Below, in pieces: positions 33,895-43,260 of a stretch of DNA of 44,772 nt. The stretch is from positions 1 through 44,772 of the forward strand of contig CANRBC010000020.1 of the NCBI GenBank assembly GCA_947628755.1, given 5' to 3'. Both the position numbers and the translations under genes were made by a program. The DNA is from an uncultured Clostridia bacterium. Lineage in GTDB: Bacteria > Bacillota > Clostridia > Lachnospirales > CAG-274. The first letter of the stretch is position 1; every line of letters begins with the position of its first letter. The notes below the pieces were generated by a model. It saw nothing but the letters and a program-made list of their open reading frames with translations, was not told the DNA's origin and ran no database searches.

Positions 33895-34533
33895 ATGAAA
33901 ATTGCTTTAATCAATGAAAACAGTCAGGCTGCCAAGAATGAGCTTATATGTTCTACGCTTAAAAGCGTTGTAGAGCCAAAGGGACATGAGGTATTCAACT
34001 ATGGTATGTATACAGCCGAGGATAAGACTCAGCTTACGTATGTACAATGCGGAATACTTGCCGCAATACTCCTTAACTCAGGCGCAGCCGACTTTGTTGT
34101 AACAGGCTGTGGCACAGGCGAAGGCGCTATGCTTGCCTGCAACAGCTTTCCCGGTGTTCTCTGCGGCCATATCGTAGACCCGTCCGACGGATATATGTTT
34201 GCTCAAATCAACGATGGCAACTGCGCTGCATTCCCATTTGCAAAAGGCTTTGGCTGGGGTGCTGAGCTTAATCTTAAGTATACCTTTGAGCAGCTGTTCT
34301 CAGGGGAAAGCGGACAGGGTTATCCCAAGGAGAGAGTAGTACCGGAGCAGAGAAATAAGAAAATACTTGACGAGGTAAAAAAGGTCACTCACACTGATAT
34401 GCTTACAATACTTAAAAAAATTGACCAGGATTTACTTAAAGGCGCTGTAAGCGGCGAAAAATTCAGCGAGTATTTCTTTGCAAACTGCAAGGACAACGAT
34501 ATAGCTGAATATATTAAGGGAATACTTGCATAA
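33895..34533 (+). CDS. RpiB/LacA/LacB-family sugar-phosphate isomerase
   Basis: This 212-aa protein has the RpiB-type core: a Rossmann-like start MKIALINENSQAAKNELI, the phosphate/catalytic loop VVTGCGTGEGAMLACNSFPGV with the active-site Cys, and FAKGFGWGAELNLKYTFEQLF. Typical RpiB and LacAB are about 145-170 aa. This belongs to a longer subgroup with ~45 extra C-terminal residues. The His/Arg pattern of ribose-5-phosphate isomerase is not obviously complete, so the sugar substrate is open. GAGAGGTG precedes the ATG. It is monocistronic, with no sugar-uptake genes beside it. Confidence 0.87.
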   Translation: MKIALINENSQAAKNELICSTLKSVVEPKGHEVFNYGMYTAEDKTQLTYVQCGILAAILLNSGAADFVVTGCGTGEGAMLACNSFPGVLCGHIVDPSDGYMFAQINDGNCAAFPFAKGFGWGAELNLKYTFEQLFSGESGQGYPKERVVPEQRNKKILDEVKKVTHTDMLTILKKIDQDLLKGAVSGEKFSEYFFANCKDNDIAEYIKGILA

Positions 34534-34595
34534 AAATATTATTTAATAAACATAGTCGAATTTATGCTTAAACCAACAACTATTTAAATATTTGT

Positions 34596-34664
34596 GATAG
34601 TTTTGCGAATTTAGTTGAAATATTACCCCAACTATTCGCAAAACTATCCTTTTGCGAATAGTTG
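34596..34664. repeat. Three-copy repeat forming alternative hairpins
   Basis: Copy 1 (34596-34617, forward) contains TTTTGCGAATTTAGTTG, copy 2 (34629-34648) is inverted, and copy 3 (34650-34664, forward) is TTTTGCGAATAGTTG. Copy 2 can pair with copy 1 (20 bp, two-base bulge) or with copy 3 (15 bp perfect, 6-nt loop), but not both. They lie in the 216-bp gap between the RpiB-like and polC 3' ends. No gene is seen in the gap. Confidence 0.75.
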
Positions 34665-34694
34665 TAACGGCTTCCCTACCACAATTATTACATC

Positions 34695-34728
34695 AAAAAA
34701 AGGCACTATCAATGATAATGCCTTTTTT
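34695..34728. terminator. Bidirectional terminator after polC
   Basis: A stem AAAAAAGGCACTATC with GATAATGCCTTTTTT (one wobble pair) has T-runs on both strands. It lies 22 bp past the polC stop and also faces the RpiB-like gene. Confidence 0.88.
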
Positions 34729-34749
34729 GTATATTATATTTGTATATTA

Positions 34750-37700
34750 TCAGAATAACGTCAGCTGGTCAGTATCTCTTATTCCATCTACTACGCCTGT
34801 ATCCTTTAAAAGTTGTATTAGCTTTTTTCCAAGACTTGTTCTTGCAGACATATCCTCAAGCGTTGCAAATTCACCGTCTTTTCTTGCCTCAACTATTGAT
34901 TCTGCAGCAGTAAGACCAAGACCATCTATTGTACAAAGCGGCGGCAAAAGCACATCTTCGCCGTCTTCGTTTTTTACGACCTTAAATTTTGTCGCTTCCG
35001 ATTCATATATATCTATTGTTGTAAATTTATAGCCTCTGATATACATTTCCATAACAAGTCTCATCAAATCTGCTACGGCTTTATCCTTGTCTGAAGCACT
35101 TTTTCCCATTTCAATTATTTCATTATATTTGTTTCTTGCCCTTTCAAGCCCAAAACACATATACTCATAATTGAATGTTTCATACTTCACGGAAAAATGA
35201 CCTGCGTAAAATGCTAACGGATAGTTTATTTTAAAGTAACCTATTCTGAACGTATTTGTGCAATATGCAACAGCGTGTCCCTTTGGAAACATATACTTTA
35301 TTTTTTTACAGCTGTTTATGTACCAGTCGGGAACATCGTGCTTACGCATTAGCTCTTCCTCCTCGGAGGTAAGACCTTTTCCCTTTCTTACGTGCTCCAT
35401 AATGCTGAATGAGTCTGAATCCGGTACATTGTGCAGCATAAGATATACCATAATATCATCTCTTGTGGGTATTACCTCGTTAAGAGTACAAGTGCCCTCT
35501 TTTATAAGCTCCTGGGCATTGCCGTTCCATACGTCTGTACCGTGGGAAAGTCCAGAAATTTTTACAAGACCGGAAAAAGACTTTGGCTGTGTTTCCATAA
35601 GCATACCTATAACAAAGTTTGTGCCGAACTCCGGAAGTCCCAGTGTACCCGTTTTGCAATGTATTTGCTCCTCGGTAACGCCAAGAGCTTCGGGACTTGT
35701 AAATAACGACATTGTAGCCTTGTCATTCATAGGTACGTCAAGGGGATCGAAGCCTGTAATATCCTTATACATTTTTAATATAGTAGGCACATCATGACCG
35801 AGCATATCCAACTTAAGCAGACACGAATCTATTGAATGATAGTCAAAATGGGTTGTTGTTACGCCGGAGCTGACCTTATTCGCAGGATGCTGCACGGGAC
35901 AGAAATTATGAATATCCGTATAATTAGGTACTATAACAAGTCCTCCCGGATGCTGTCCTGTCGAACGTTTTACGCCTACACAGCCCTCTACAAGACGAAG
36001 TATTTCGCTTGTTTTCATTGCTATTCCCTTGTGCTCACAGTATTTGAGGACGTAACCGTAAACAGTCTTATCCTGTAACGTGGATATTGTGCCTGCCTTG
36101 AATACATTGCCCTCTCCGAACAGTGTCTCGCAGTATTTATGAGCTCTTGTCTGATCCTCTCCCGAAAAGTTAAGGTCAATATCCGGTTCCTTATCTCCCT
36201 TAAAGCCTAAAAATGTTTCAAAGGGTATCGCCTGACCGTCCTTGTTCATTTCAGCTCCGCATACGGGACATTTTTTGTTTGGCAAATCAAAGCCGGAATT
36301 ACCGGCTACCTTTTGTACCTCCTCGGAGGTAAAGTCGGAATATTTGCAATTCGGACATACATAATGCGGGTCAAGAGGATTTACCTCAGTTATTCCTGCC
36401 ATTGTTGCGGCAAACGAGCTGCCTACAGAACCTCTTGAGCCGACAATATATCCGTGGTCGTTGGAATCCTTAACCAGCATCTGAGCGATTATATACAATA
36501 CGGCATATCCGTTGCCTATTATAGAATCAAGCTCCTTATTAAGGCGTGTTTCTATATTTTTAGGAAGCGGGTCGCCATATATGGACTTGGCTTTTTGCGT
36601 AGTTATTCTTCTGAGGTCTTCCTCTGCGCCCTCGATTTTAGGCGGACATTTCTGATTCGGTATCGGCACGATACCGTCTTCTATCATATCCGCAACAAGA
36701 TTTGTATTTGTAACTACTATTTCATAAGCCTTTCCCTTATCAAGATATGAGAATTCATTGAGCATTTCCTCAGTTGTTCTGAAATACAAAGGCGCTTGAT
36801 TCTCACAGTCCTCTATTTTATAGCCCTCGCCTATCTGTACTATTTTTCTGAAATCCGCGCACTCCGGGTCTATAAAGTGTACGTCGCCTGTTGCAACAAC
36901 AGGCTTGTTGTATTTCTCGCCGAGAGCGATTATTTTTTTATTAATATCTATAAGATCCTGTTCGCTTTTTACAGATTTAATGTTTTTGCTTTTGCCGTTT
37001 TTACTGCTTTTTCTTTTATTGTTTATCATAAATCTGTTGTTGCCTATGGGCTGAACCTCAAGGTAATCGTAAAAGTCCACTATTTCCTTTAAATCCTCCT
37101 CGGGAGCATCGTTATATACAGCCTCATATAGGTCGCCGGCTTCACAAGCCGAACCAAGTATAAGGTTATCTCTGTACTTAAGCAATTCGGATTTGGGGAA
37201 ATGGGGTCTGTTTCCCTTAGTGCTGAAGTATTTCGTATGAGCAGCCGATACAAGCTGATACAGATTTTTAAGACCCGCCTGATTTTTGGCAAAAATTATA
37301 ATATGGTATCTTCTGGGAATCTTAGACTTGTCTATGGAGTCAACTCCTGCCGCATTTATATCGTCTACGGAAGTTATGCCCTTTTCATTCAGCATTTTGA
37401 TAAACTCAATAAAGCATAAGGCAGTAGCTTCGGCGTCGTGAACGGCTCTGTGGTGATTTTCCAGAGATACGCCAAGCTCTGTACATATTGTATCCAATTT
37501 AAAGTTTACAAGAGTGGGCAAAAGCATTCTGGCAAGTCCAACCGTATCAATAATTGTGTTATCCATATTAATGCCCTTTTCTGCCGTAAATCTTCTTATA
37601 AATGCCGTATCAAAGGAAGCATTGTGAGCAACAATAACGCTGTCGCCTATGAATTTAATGAACTCCGGAAGTATTTCATCCTCTTTGGGCGCTTTTTTCA

Positions 37701-39153
37701 CCATTTCGTCATATATTCCCGTGAGCTTTGATATTCTTATGTCAATAGGCTGCTGCGGATTTACAAAGGTAGAAAACCTATCAACTATAACGCCCTTTTC
37801 CACCTTTACTGCGCCTATTTCTATTATTTTATCGTTCTTTTTATCAAGTCCCGTTGTTTCAAGGTCAAATATCACAAATTTACCGTCCGTATGCTGACTG
37901 TGTGAATTTTTAACAACGGCTTCTATATCGTTTACAAGATAGCCCTCGCAGCCGTAAAGAGGCTTTATATCCTTGCCTGATATAGCCTTCATTACATCGG
38001 GAAACGCCTGAACTACACCGTGGTCCGTAAACGCTATGGCTTTATGACCCCAGTATATGGCTCTGTCTATATATTCGGCAGCTGTTGTGATGCCGTCCAT
38101 CATGCTCATATTTGTGTGCAAATGAAGCTCTACACGCTTTTCGGGAGCGTCGTCGGTCTTTATTTTTGGAGCGCTGCCTTCATTGACTGTGTTCAATATA
38201 AGAACCTTCTCGCCCTTTTCAAAGGGATCTACCTCAATTCTGCCCTTTGCCTTTATGTACACAGGCTTTTTGCCCTTACTGAGCAGCTTTTTATAGACCT
38301 TATAATCGTCTATTTCCATAAATGCCTTTACAAATATGGAATCTGTGCCGTCTGTAACTGCAGATTTAACTATCAGCTTTCCTTTTTTTGTTTCTCTTGT
38401 TTCGGCTTCTATATAAACTCTGCCCTCTATTACGACCTCGCCTTCACTTTTATATGCGTCGGCAATGGGAACAGCCTCCTCACTTATAGCGGCAAGAGAC
38501 GGAGCTGACATACTTACGCGCCTACGCTGTCTGAAGCTGTTGTCCTCTACTATGGGAGACGCCTTGACAGGGACGGCTTCTGTATTTTCAGTCGCTCTTT
38601 CAATATATTCCTCGCTTCTTTTGGCAATTACTCTGTTGTTTTCCTCAAGCTGTTTTTTGTCGACAGCCTTATTCATAAATACAACATTAACGTTTATATT
38701 GAGTCTGCTGCTCAGAACCTTCCCTATTTTCTTATCTATATGGAAAGCCTCGAAAAAATACGCATTATTATTTTCAACATAAATTTCGAGCCTGTCGTCA
38801 CGCAGCTTCCAATCTGCGGTTTTAAATGAATAATAGCATACCATGTTCGTATCTTTTACAATTTTGCAGAGCTTATCCCAGTAAAGAGCAATTTTTTCAT
38901 TGTCATCGGAATCCATGACATATATAATATTCGCCTTTACGCTTTTAATAGCAGGGAAGTTATCTATAATATCCTCCTCCAAATCGGGTATACAGCTCTC
39001 ATCTATAATCTGCTCGGAAGCCAGAAACAGCTCCATTGACCTGTTTTCTTTACAAACCCTAATATCGTTTACAAAAGTATTTTTAAGGTTCGTTCTGACA
39101 TTTGCAGATAAAGATACGTTTTCAAAAGCCTTATTGAATTCTATATTCTTCAC
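34750..39153 (-). CDS. polC: DNA polymerase III PolC
   Basis: This full-length, 1467-aa Gram-positive replicative polymerase has an N-terminal domain and an OB fold (about 230-320). The PHP domain is split around a 3'-5' exonuclease: VELHLHTNMSMMDGITTAAEYI, then FVIFDLETTGLDKKNDKIIEIGAVKV. The zinc-containing palm insert shows VCPNCKYSDF and CPVCGAEM, the catalytic PDIDLNFSGEDQ follows, and then the fingers and C-terminal region. The start codon is GTG at 39153 with GGTGTGG upstream, 15 bp after the ispG stop. It is the last gene of the isoprenoid/lipid operon, a conserved Clostridial location. Confidence 0.97.
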   Translation of the reverse strand: MKNIEFNKAFENVSLSANVRTNLKNTFVNDIRVCKENRSMELFLASEQIIDESCIPDLEEDIIDNFPAIKSVKANIIYVMDSDDNEKIALYWDKLCKIVKDTNMVCYYSFKTADWKLRDDRLEIYVENNNAYFFEAFHIDKKIGKVLSSRLNINVNVVFMNKAVDKKQLEENNRVIAKRSEEYIERATENTEAVPVKASPIVEDNSFRQRRRVSMSAPSLAAISEEAVPIADAYKSEGEVVIEGRVYIEAETRETKKGKLIVKSAVTDGTDSIFVKAFMEIDDYKVYKKLLSKGKKPVYIKAKGRIEVDPFEKGEKVLILNTVNEGSAPKIKTDDAPEKRVELHLHTNMSMMDGITTAAEYIDRAIYWGHKAIAFTDHGVVQAFPDVMKAISGKDIKPLYGCEGYLVNDIEAVVKNSHSQHTDGKFVIFDLETTGLDKKNDKIIEIGAVKVEKGVIVDRFSTFVNPQQPIDIRISKLTGIYDEMVKKAPKEDEILPEFIKFIGDSVIVAHNASFDTAFIRRFTAEKGINMDNTIIDTVGLARMLLPTLVNFKLDTICTELGVSLENHHRAVHDAEATALCFIEFIKMLNEKGITSVDDINAAGVDSIDKSKIPRRYHIIIFAKNQAGLKNLYQLVSAAHTKYFSTKGNRPHFPKSELLKYRDNLILGSACEAGDLYEAVYNDAPEEDLKEIVDFYDYLEVQPIGNNRFMINNKRKSSKNGKSKNIKSVKSEQDLIDINKKIIALGEKYNKPVVATGDVHFIDPECADFRKIVQIGEGYKIEDCENQAPLYFRTTEEMLNEFSYLDKGKAYEIVVTNTNLVADMIEDGIVPIPNQKCPPKIEGAEEDLRRITTQKAKSIYGDPLPKNIETRLNKELDSIIGNGYAVLYIIAQMLVKDSNDHGYIVGSRGSVGSSFAATMAGITEVNPLDPHYVCPNCKYSDFTSEEVQKVAGNSGFDLPNKKCPVCGAEMNKDGQAIPFETFLGFKGDKEPDIDLNFSGEDQTRAHKYCETLFGEGNVFKAGTISTLQDKTVYGYVLKYCEHKGIAMKTSEILRLVEGCVGVKRSTGQHPGGLVIVPNYTDIHNFCPVQHPANKVSSGVTTTHFDYHSIDSCLLKLDMLGHDVPTILKMYKDITGFDPLDVPMNDKATMSLFTSPEALGVTEEQIHCKTGTLGLPEFGTNFVIGMLMETQPKSFSGLVKISGLSHGTDVWNGNAQELIKEGTCTLNEVIPTRDDIMVYLMLHNVPDSDSFSIMEHVRKGKGLTSEEEELMRKHDVPDWYINSCKKIKYMFPKGHAVAYCTNTFRIGYFKINYPLAFYAGHFSVKYETFNYEYMCFGLERARNKYNEIIEMGKSASDKDKAVADLMRLVMEMYIRGYKFTTIDIYESEATKFKVVKNEDGEDVLLPPLCTIDGLGLTAAESIVEARKDGEFATLEDMSARTSLGKKLIQLLKDTGVVDGIRDTDQLTLF

Positions 39154-39168
39154 TTAAACCACACCAAT

Positions 39169-40221
39169 CTATAACTTGTCTATTTCCTCCATAAGAGCGT
39201 TTAAAAGCTCGTTTTCGGGGAGCTTTTTAAGTATTTCGCCCTTTCGGAATATAAGACCGTAACCCTTTCCGCCGGCTATGCCTATATCGGCTTCTCTTGC
39301 CTCTCCCGGTCCGTTTACGGCGCAGCCCATTACGGCAACCTTTATGTCCTTATTTATGTTTCTGCATCTTTCCTCTACCTTGTTTGCAAGTCCTATAAGG
39401 TCTATGGACGTTCTTCCGCAGGTGGGACATGATACAAATTCTATACCGAATTTTCTTAAGCCAAGGGACTTAAGTATTTCCTTTGCAACACGTACCTCGT
39501 CTACGGGCTCTCCGGTAAGGGAAACTCTTATAGTATCGCCTATACCCATAGCAAGTATAGCGCCTATACCTACAGAGGATTTGATAGTTCCGCTCCATTT
39601 AGTACCCGCTTCTGTAATTCCCAAATGAATGGGGTAGTCTACCGTCCTTGAAAGCAAAGAATATGTTTCCAATGAAAACGGTACGTTAGATGCCTTTATT
39701 GATATTACAATATCGTGGAAATCATATTTTTCGAGTATTCTCACATGACCAAGGGCGCTTTCCACAAGCCCCTTGGGAGTAACTCCGCCATATTTTTCTA
39801 TAATATTTTTTTCAAGAGAGCCGGAGTTTACGCCTATCCTAATAGGTATGCCCTTTTCTCTTGCAGCATCAGCAACTGCCTTTACTCTGTCCTCGCTGCC
39901 GATATTTCCGGGGTTTATTCTCAGCTTGTCAACGCCGTTTTCTATAGCTTTAAGCGCAAGTCTATAATCAAAGTGTATATCAGCAACAAGAGGAATCCTT
40001 ATCTGCTTTTTTATATCCTTTATTGCCTCGGCAGCCGCCATATCGGGTACTGCAACTCTTATAATTTCGCAGCCCTCATCTTCAAGCTCCTTTATCTGTC
40101 TTACCGTCGCCTCTACATCGGAGGTTTCTGTATTGCACATAGACTGTATAGCTATAGGATTATCTCCGCCTATGAGTACGTCTCCGATTCTTACTACGCG
40201 TGTTTTTCTTCTTTCTGTCAT
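39169..40221 (-). CDS. ispG: 4-hydroxy-3-methylbut-2-enyl diphosphate synthase
   Basis: This 350-aa [4Fe-4S] enzyme performs the penultimate MEP-pathway step, converting ME-cPP to HMBPP. The TIM-barrel start is [24 protein letters not shown]. Cluster ligands appear in SCPTCGRT and [18 protein letters not shown] chose the ATG at 40221 with GAAGGTG 6 bp upstream; the longer frame begins at a GTG that lies inside this ribosome site. That site overlaps the rseP stop region, so translation is probably coupled. Confidence 0.96.
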   Translation of the reverse strand: MTERRKTRVVRIGDVLIGGDNPIAIQSMCNTETSDVEATVRQIKELEDEGCEIIRVAVPDMAAAEAIKDIKKQIRIPLVADIHFDYRLALKAIENGVDKLRINPGNIGSEDRVKAVADAAREKGIPIRIGVNSGSLEKNIIEKYGGVTPKGLVESALGHVRILEKYDFHDIVISIKASNVPFSLETYSLLSRTVDYPIHLGITEAGTKWSGTIKSSVGIGAILAMGIGDTIRVSLTGEPVDEVRVAKEILKSLGLRKFGIEFVSCPTCGRTSIDLIGLANKVEERCRNINKDIKVAVMGCAVNGPGEAREADIGIAGGKGYGLIFRKGEILKKLPENELLNALMEEIDKL

Positions 40222-40233
40222 CTGTATCACCTT

Positions 40234-41307
40234 CTAAATAAGTTTAAGTACGTCGTTAAACGCTATATAAATTCCCAGCGCCATTAACAGCGCAAAACCA
40301 ATGAAATGTATTATCCCTTCTATATTTTTGGGTACTGTCTTTCCCGTTATAAGCTCTATGAACGCTATTACAATACGTCCTCCGTCTATGGCAGGCAGCG
40401 GAAAAAGATTAATAACGCCAAGATTTGCGCTGAGAAGCGCAGTAAGGTCAAGCATTGAGAAAAGTACAGCCCAGCCGCTTACCTTTACCGTTTCGTTATA
40501 TACCTCTCCCACAGCCGATGTAATTCCTATGGGACCCGACATTTCCGTTATGGCAATTTTGCTTGTTATAAGCTCTACAAAGGCGTAAGCCGTCATTTTA
40601 ACAATACTTATCATATTGAAATATCCGTAGGAAATATATTGAAAAATACTGTCCTTTTCAAGCATATTACTTTTATCTAAATCCATAACGTCAAAATACG
40701 GCGCTTTTATATCGAGAGAAAAGCCGAAAAGAGTTCTCTTTTCATTTTCATCATAACGGGGAGTTACGGCAAAATTCATTTTCTTTCCATTTCTTTTTAC
40801 AGTGATAACATATCTTTCCGTATTGCTTTGAGCAGTATAGAAATTAAAATCGTTCCTGCTGTGTACACTGTGACCATCTACGGCTGTAATAATATCTCCT
40901 GCCTGTATTCCTGCCTCGGCAGCGGGAGAATTCTCATTGACAGCTGTAATATCCGTTGTAAGCATATATGAACACAAAGCTATTGCCGTCAAAACGATAA
41001 ATGCCAGTACAAAATTCATAATAGGCCCTGCGGCGCATATTAATATTCTCTGTAAGGGCGTTGTGTCATTAAAGGAAATAACGTCATCTCTATTCTCTAC
41101 TTCCTCTGCCATTCTGCAAAAACCGCCTAAAGGCAGTATTCTTATATTATATTGGGTATCGCCCTTTTTAAAGCCACACAGCTTCGGTCCCATACCTACG
41201 GAAAACTCCTCCACAAGAACGCCGAATTTTTTTGCTATAAAGAAATGTCCCGCCTCGTGGATGACAACTATTACGGTAAAAATAAGCAAAGTTAATATAA
41301 TTGACAA
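40234..41307 (-). CDS. rseP: Site-2 membrane metalloprotease RseP
   Basis: This 357-aa intramembrane zinc protease of the RseP/RasP family cleaves anti-sigma factors and signal-peptide remnants within the membrane. Zinc motif His17-Glu18-xx-His21 (VVIHEAGHFFIAKKFG) is in the first span. A PDZ domain (about 110-185: ENSPAAEAGIQAGDIITAVDG) and the second motif NLFPLPAIDGGRIV with the zinc-binding Asp follow. The start is TTG at 41307, directly after the dxr stop with GAGGTGG 5 bp upstream. Four membrane spans are expected. Confidence 0.94.
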   Translation of the reverse strand: MSIILTLLIFTVIVVIHEAGHFFIAKKFGVLVEEFSVGMGPKLCGFKKGDTQYNIRILPLGGFCRMAEEVENRDDVISFNDTTPLQRILICAAGPIMNFVLAFIVLTAIALCSYMLTTDITAVNENSPAAEAGIQAGDIITAVDGHSVHSRNDFNFYTAQSNTERYVITVKRNGKKMNFAVTPRYDENEKRTLFGFSLDIKAPYFDVMDLDKSNMLEKDSIFQYISYGYFNMISIVKMTAYAFVELITSKIAITEMSGPIGITSAVGEVYNETVKVSGWAVLFSMLDLTALLSANLGVINLFPLPAIDGGRIVIAFIELITGKTVPKNIEGIIHFIGFALLMALGIYIAFNDVLKLI

Positions 41308-42453
41308 TTAATCCACCTCTATGCTTTCGGCGTATTCTCTTGCCCATTTATCGGCATTGAGAACATCCTCCAGATTATAATTATACTTAACAGTATATGC
41401 TTCCATTGTCTTTTCTATAAGCCGGGGAATATCCAAAAATCCTATTTTTTTATCTATAAATTTAGCAACAGCAACCTCGTTGGCAGCATTGAGTACGGCA
41501 GGCATAGTGCCGCCTGTCCTTATTGCTTTATAGGCAAGCCCAAGACAAGGGAATCTGTCTGCATGAGGTCTTTCAAAAGTAAGGTCATTTCTCTCAAAGA
41601 AGTCTATTTTGGGAAATGAATTTTTCACCCTCTTGGGATATGTGAGAGCATACTGTATGGGGACTCTCATATCGGGTTCGCCAAGCTGCGCTATTACTGC
41701 GCCGTCCTCATAGCCGACCATGGAATGAACTACACTCTGAGGGTGTACAAGCACCTGTATCTGCTCCAGCTCTACATTAAAGAGCCATTTTGCTTCTATG
41801 ACCTCAAGTCCCTTATTCATAAGTGTAGCAGAGTCTATGGTGATTTTTTTACCCATATCCCAGTTAGGATGCCTGAGAGCGTCGTCAACAGTTACCTTAG
41901 ACACATCCTTATATGTTCTGAAAGGACCTCCTGAAGCCGTAAGAAAAATTTTGGCTATCTTATTGCCCTCATTTCCCTGAAGAGATTGGAATATAGCGGA
42001 GTGTTCGCTATCCACAGGGTACATTTTTACTCCGTTATCTTTAATCAGCCTCATTACAAGCTCGCCGGATGTCACAAGAGTTTCCTTATTGGCAAGAGCA
42101 ATATTCTTTTTAGCCTTAATAGCTTCGGTGGTAGGCACAAGTCCTATATTTCCCACTACGGAATTCACTACGGTATCCGCCTTGCTATATGTGGCAACGG
42201 CAATAAGTCCCTCCATGCCCGTATATACCTTTACAGGCAGATCGGCTACATTTTTTCTGAACTCCTCAGCCTTTTCGCCGTCCATTACACATACAATATC
42301 GGGACGGAATTCCCTTACCTGCTCTTCAAACAAGTCTATTCTCGTATTTGTACTCATTGCCCAGACCTTTATACCGCCTATATCTCTTATTACCTCAAGA
42401 GTTTGCGTACCTATTGAGCCTGTTGAGCCAAGTATTGCAATATTTTCAGTCAA
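41308..42453 (-). CDS. dxr: 1-deoxy-D-xylulose-5-phosphate reductoisomerase
   Basis: This ~381-aa NADPH-dependent enzyme catalyses the first committed step of the MEP pathway. NADPH loop ILGSTGSIGTQTLEV, the catalytic/metal motifs ANKETLV, PVDSEHSAIFQ and TASGGPFR, and IDSATLMNKGLEVIEAKWLF are present. I prefer the TTG at 42453, which has AAGGAG 9 bp upstream. The longer frame starts at GTG 42462, which sits on the Shine-Dalgarno itself. Its stop touches the rseP start. Confidence 0.94.
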   Translation of the reverse strand: MTENIAILGSTGSIGTQTLEVIRDIGGIKVWAMSTNTRIDLFEEQVREFRPDIVCVMDGEKAEEFRKNVADLPVKVYTGMEGLIAVATYSKADTVVNSVVGNIGLVPTTEAIKAKKNIALANKETLVTSGELVMRLIKDNGVKMYPVDSEHSAIFQSLQGNEGNKIAKIFLTASGGPFRTYKDVSKVTVDDALRHPNWDMGKKITIDSATLMNKGLEVIEAKWLFNVELEQIQVLVHPQSVVHSMVGYEDGAVIAQLGEPDMRVPIQYALTYPKRVKNSFPKIDFFERNDLTFERPHADRFPCLGLAYKAIRTGGTMPAVLNAANEVAVAKFIDKKIGFLDIPRLIEKTMEAYTVKYNYNLEDVLNADKWAREYAESIEVD

Positions 42454-42465
42454 GATAAACACTCC

Positions 42466-43260
42466 TTAAGCCATAATAAGCATAACTATATAAACAAGCG
42501 GCAGCGTAAAAAGCACAGAATCAAATCTATCCATAACGCCGCCGTGACCCGGCATTATATTGCCGAAATCCTTTATACCGACGTGTCTTTTTATTGCAGA
42601 GGCAGCCAAATCACCAAACTGACCGAACACAGAGCCTATCGCTCCCGCTACCGCAAGCGCCGGTATGTATTTAATATCCAATGAATAGATTCTGTTGCAT
42701 ACAAAAGCATACAGAGCAGAAAGTACAGCCGTTGTTATAACACCGCCGACAGCGCCCTCTATGGACTTGTGAGGACTAAGCTGCGGAGTGAGCTTATGCT
42801 TTCCGAAAGCAGAGCCTATAAAATAAGCTCCCGTATCGCTTGCAAATGCAAATATAAATGGCAGCCATGCAAATATTATTGAAAAATCCCGTATTCTGCA
42901 TATAAGACTGAGCATTACGCCTACGTAAAAAAATCCGAATATTGTTATTGCTCCGTCGTTAATATTGTTTGTCCTGTGGAAAACAACGGTTATCATCATA
43001 ATTATAAGCACGGATATATATATAAATATATTTGAGGATAAATATACGTTTTCCGCAAAGGTTATAAGAAAATATACTATATTAAGTAAAAACCCTACTA
43101 TATGCACAGGCTTCAAACGTCCGGAAACAGCTCTGTATAATTCGTACATACCTATGAGAGAAACGAGAAGCGTCATTATTTTAAGAGGAATACCGCCGAT
43201 TATTATGAAAAACAGCAGAAAGGGTATTCCTACCGCTGCGGATATTATTCTTATTACCAT
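42466..43260 (-). CDS. cdsA: Phosphatidate cytidylyltransferase
   Basis: This 264-aa polytopic membrane enzyme makes CDP-diacylglycerol from phosphatidic acid and CTP for phospholipid synthesis. Conserved features are FASDTGAYFIGSAFGKHKLTPQLSPHKSIEGAVGG and the C-terminal signature HGGVMDRFDSVLFTLPLVY. About seven hydrophobic segments are visible. The ATG overlaps the uppS stop (TAATG), so the two are translationally coupled. Confidence 0.95.
   Translation of the reverse strand: MVIRIISAAVGIPFLLFFIIIGGIPLKIMTLLVSLIGMYELYRAVSGRLKPVHIVGFLLNIVYFLITFAENVYLSSNIFIYISVLIIMMITVVFHRTNNINDGAITIFGFFYVGVMLSLICRIRDFSIIFAWLPFIFAFASDTGAYFIGSAFGKHKLTPQLSPHKSIEGAVGGVITTAVLSALYAFVCNRIYSLDIKYIPALAVAGAIGSVFGQFGDLAASAIKRHVGIKDFGNIMPGHGGVMDRFDSVLFTLPLVYIVMLIMA

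Noticed and set aside
34652..39157. Plus-strand reading frames across polC (for example 35258-35797 and 38020-38508)
   Set aside because: They are antisense to a full-length, well-conserved polymerase and show no family resemblance or start signals.
39715..40287. 190-aa plus-strand frame over ispG
   Set aside because: It is an antisense shadow, rich in Tyr/Ser/Cys as expected from reading the opposite strand of ispG.
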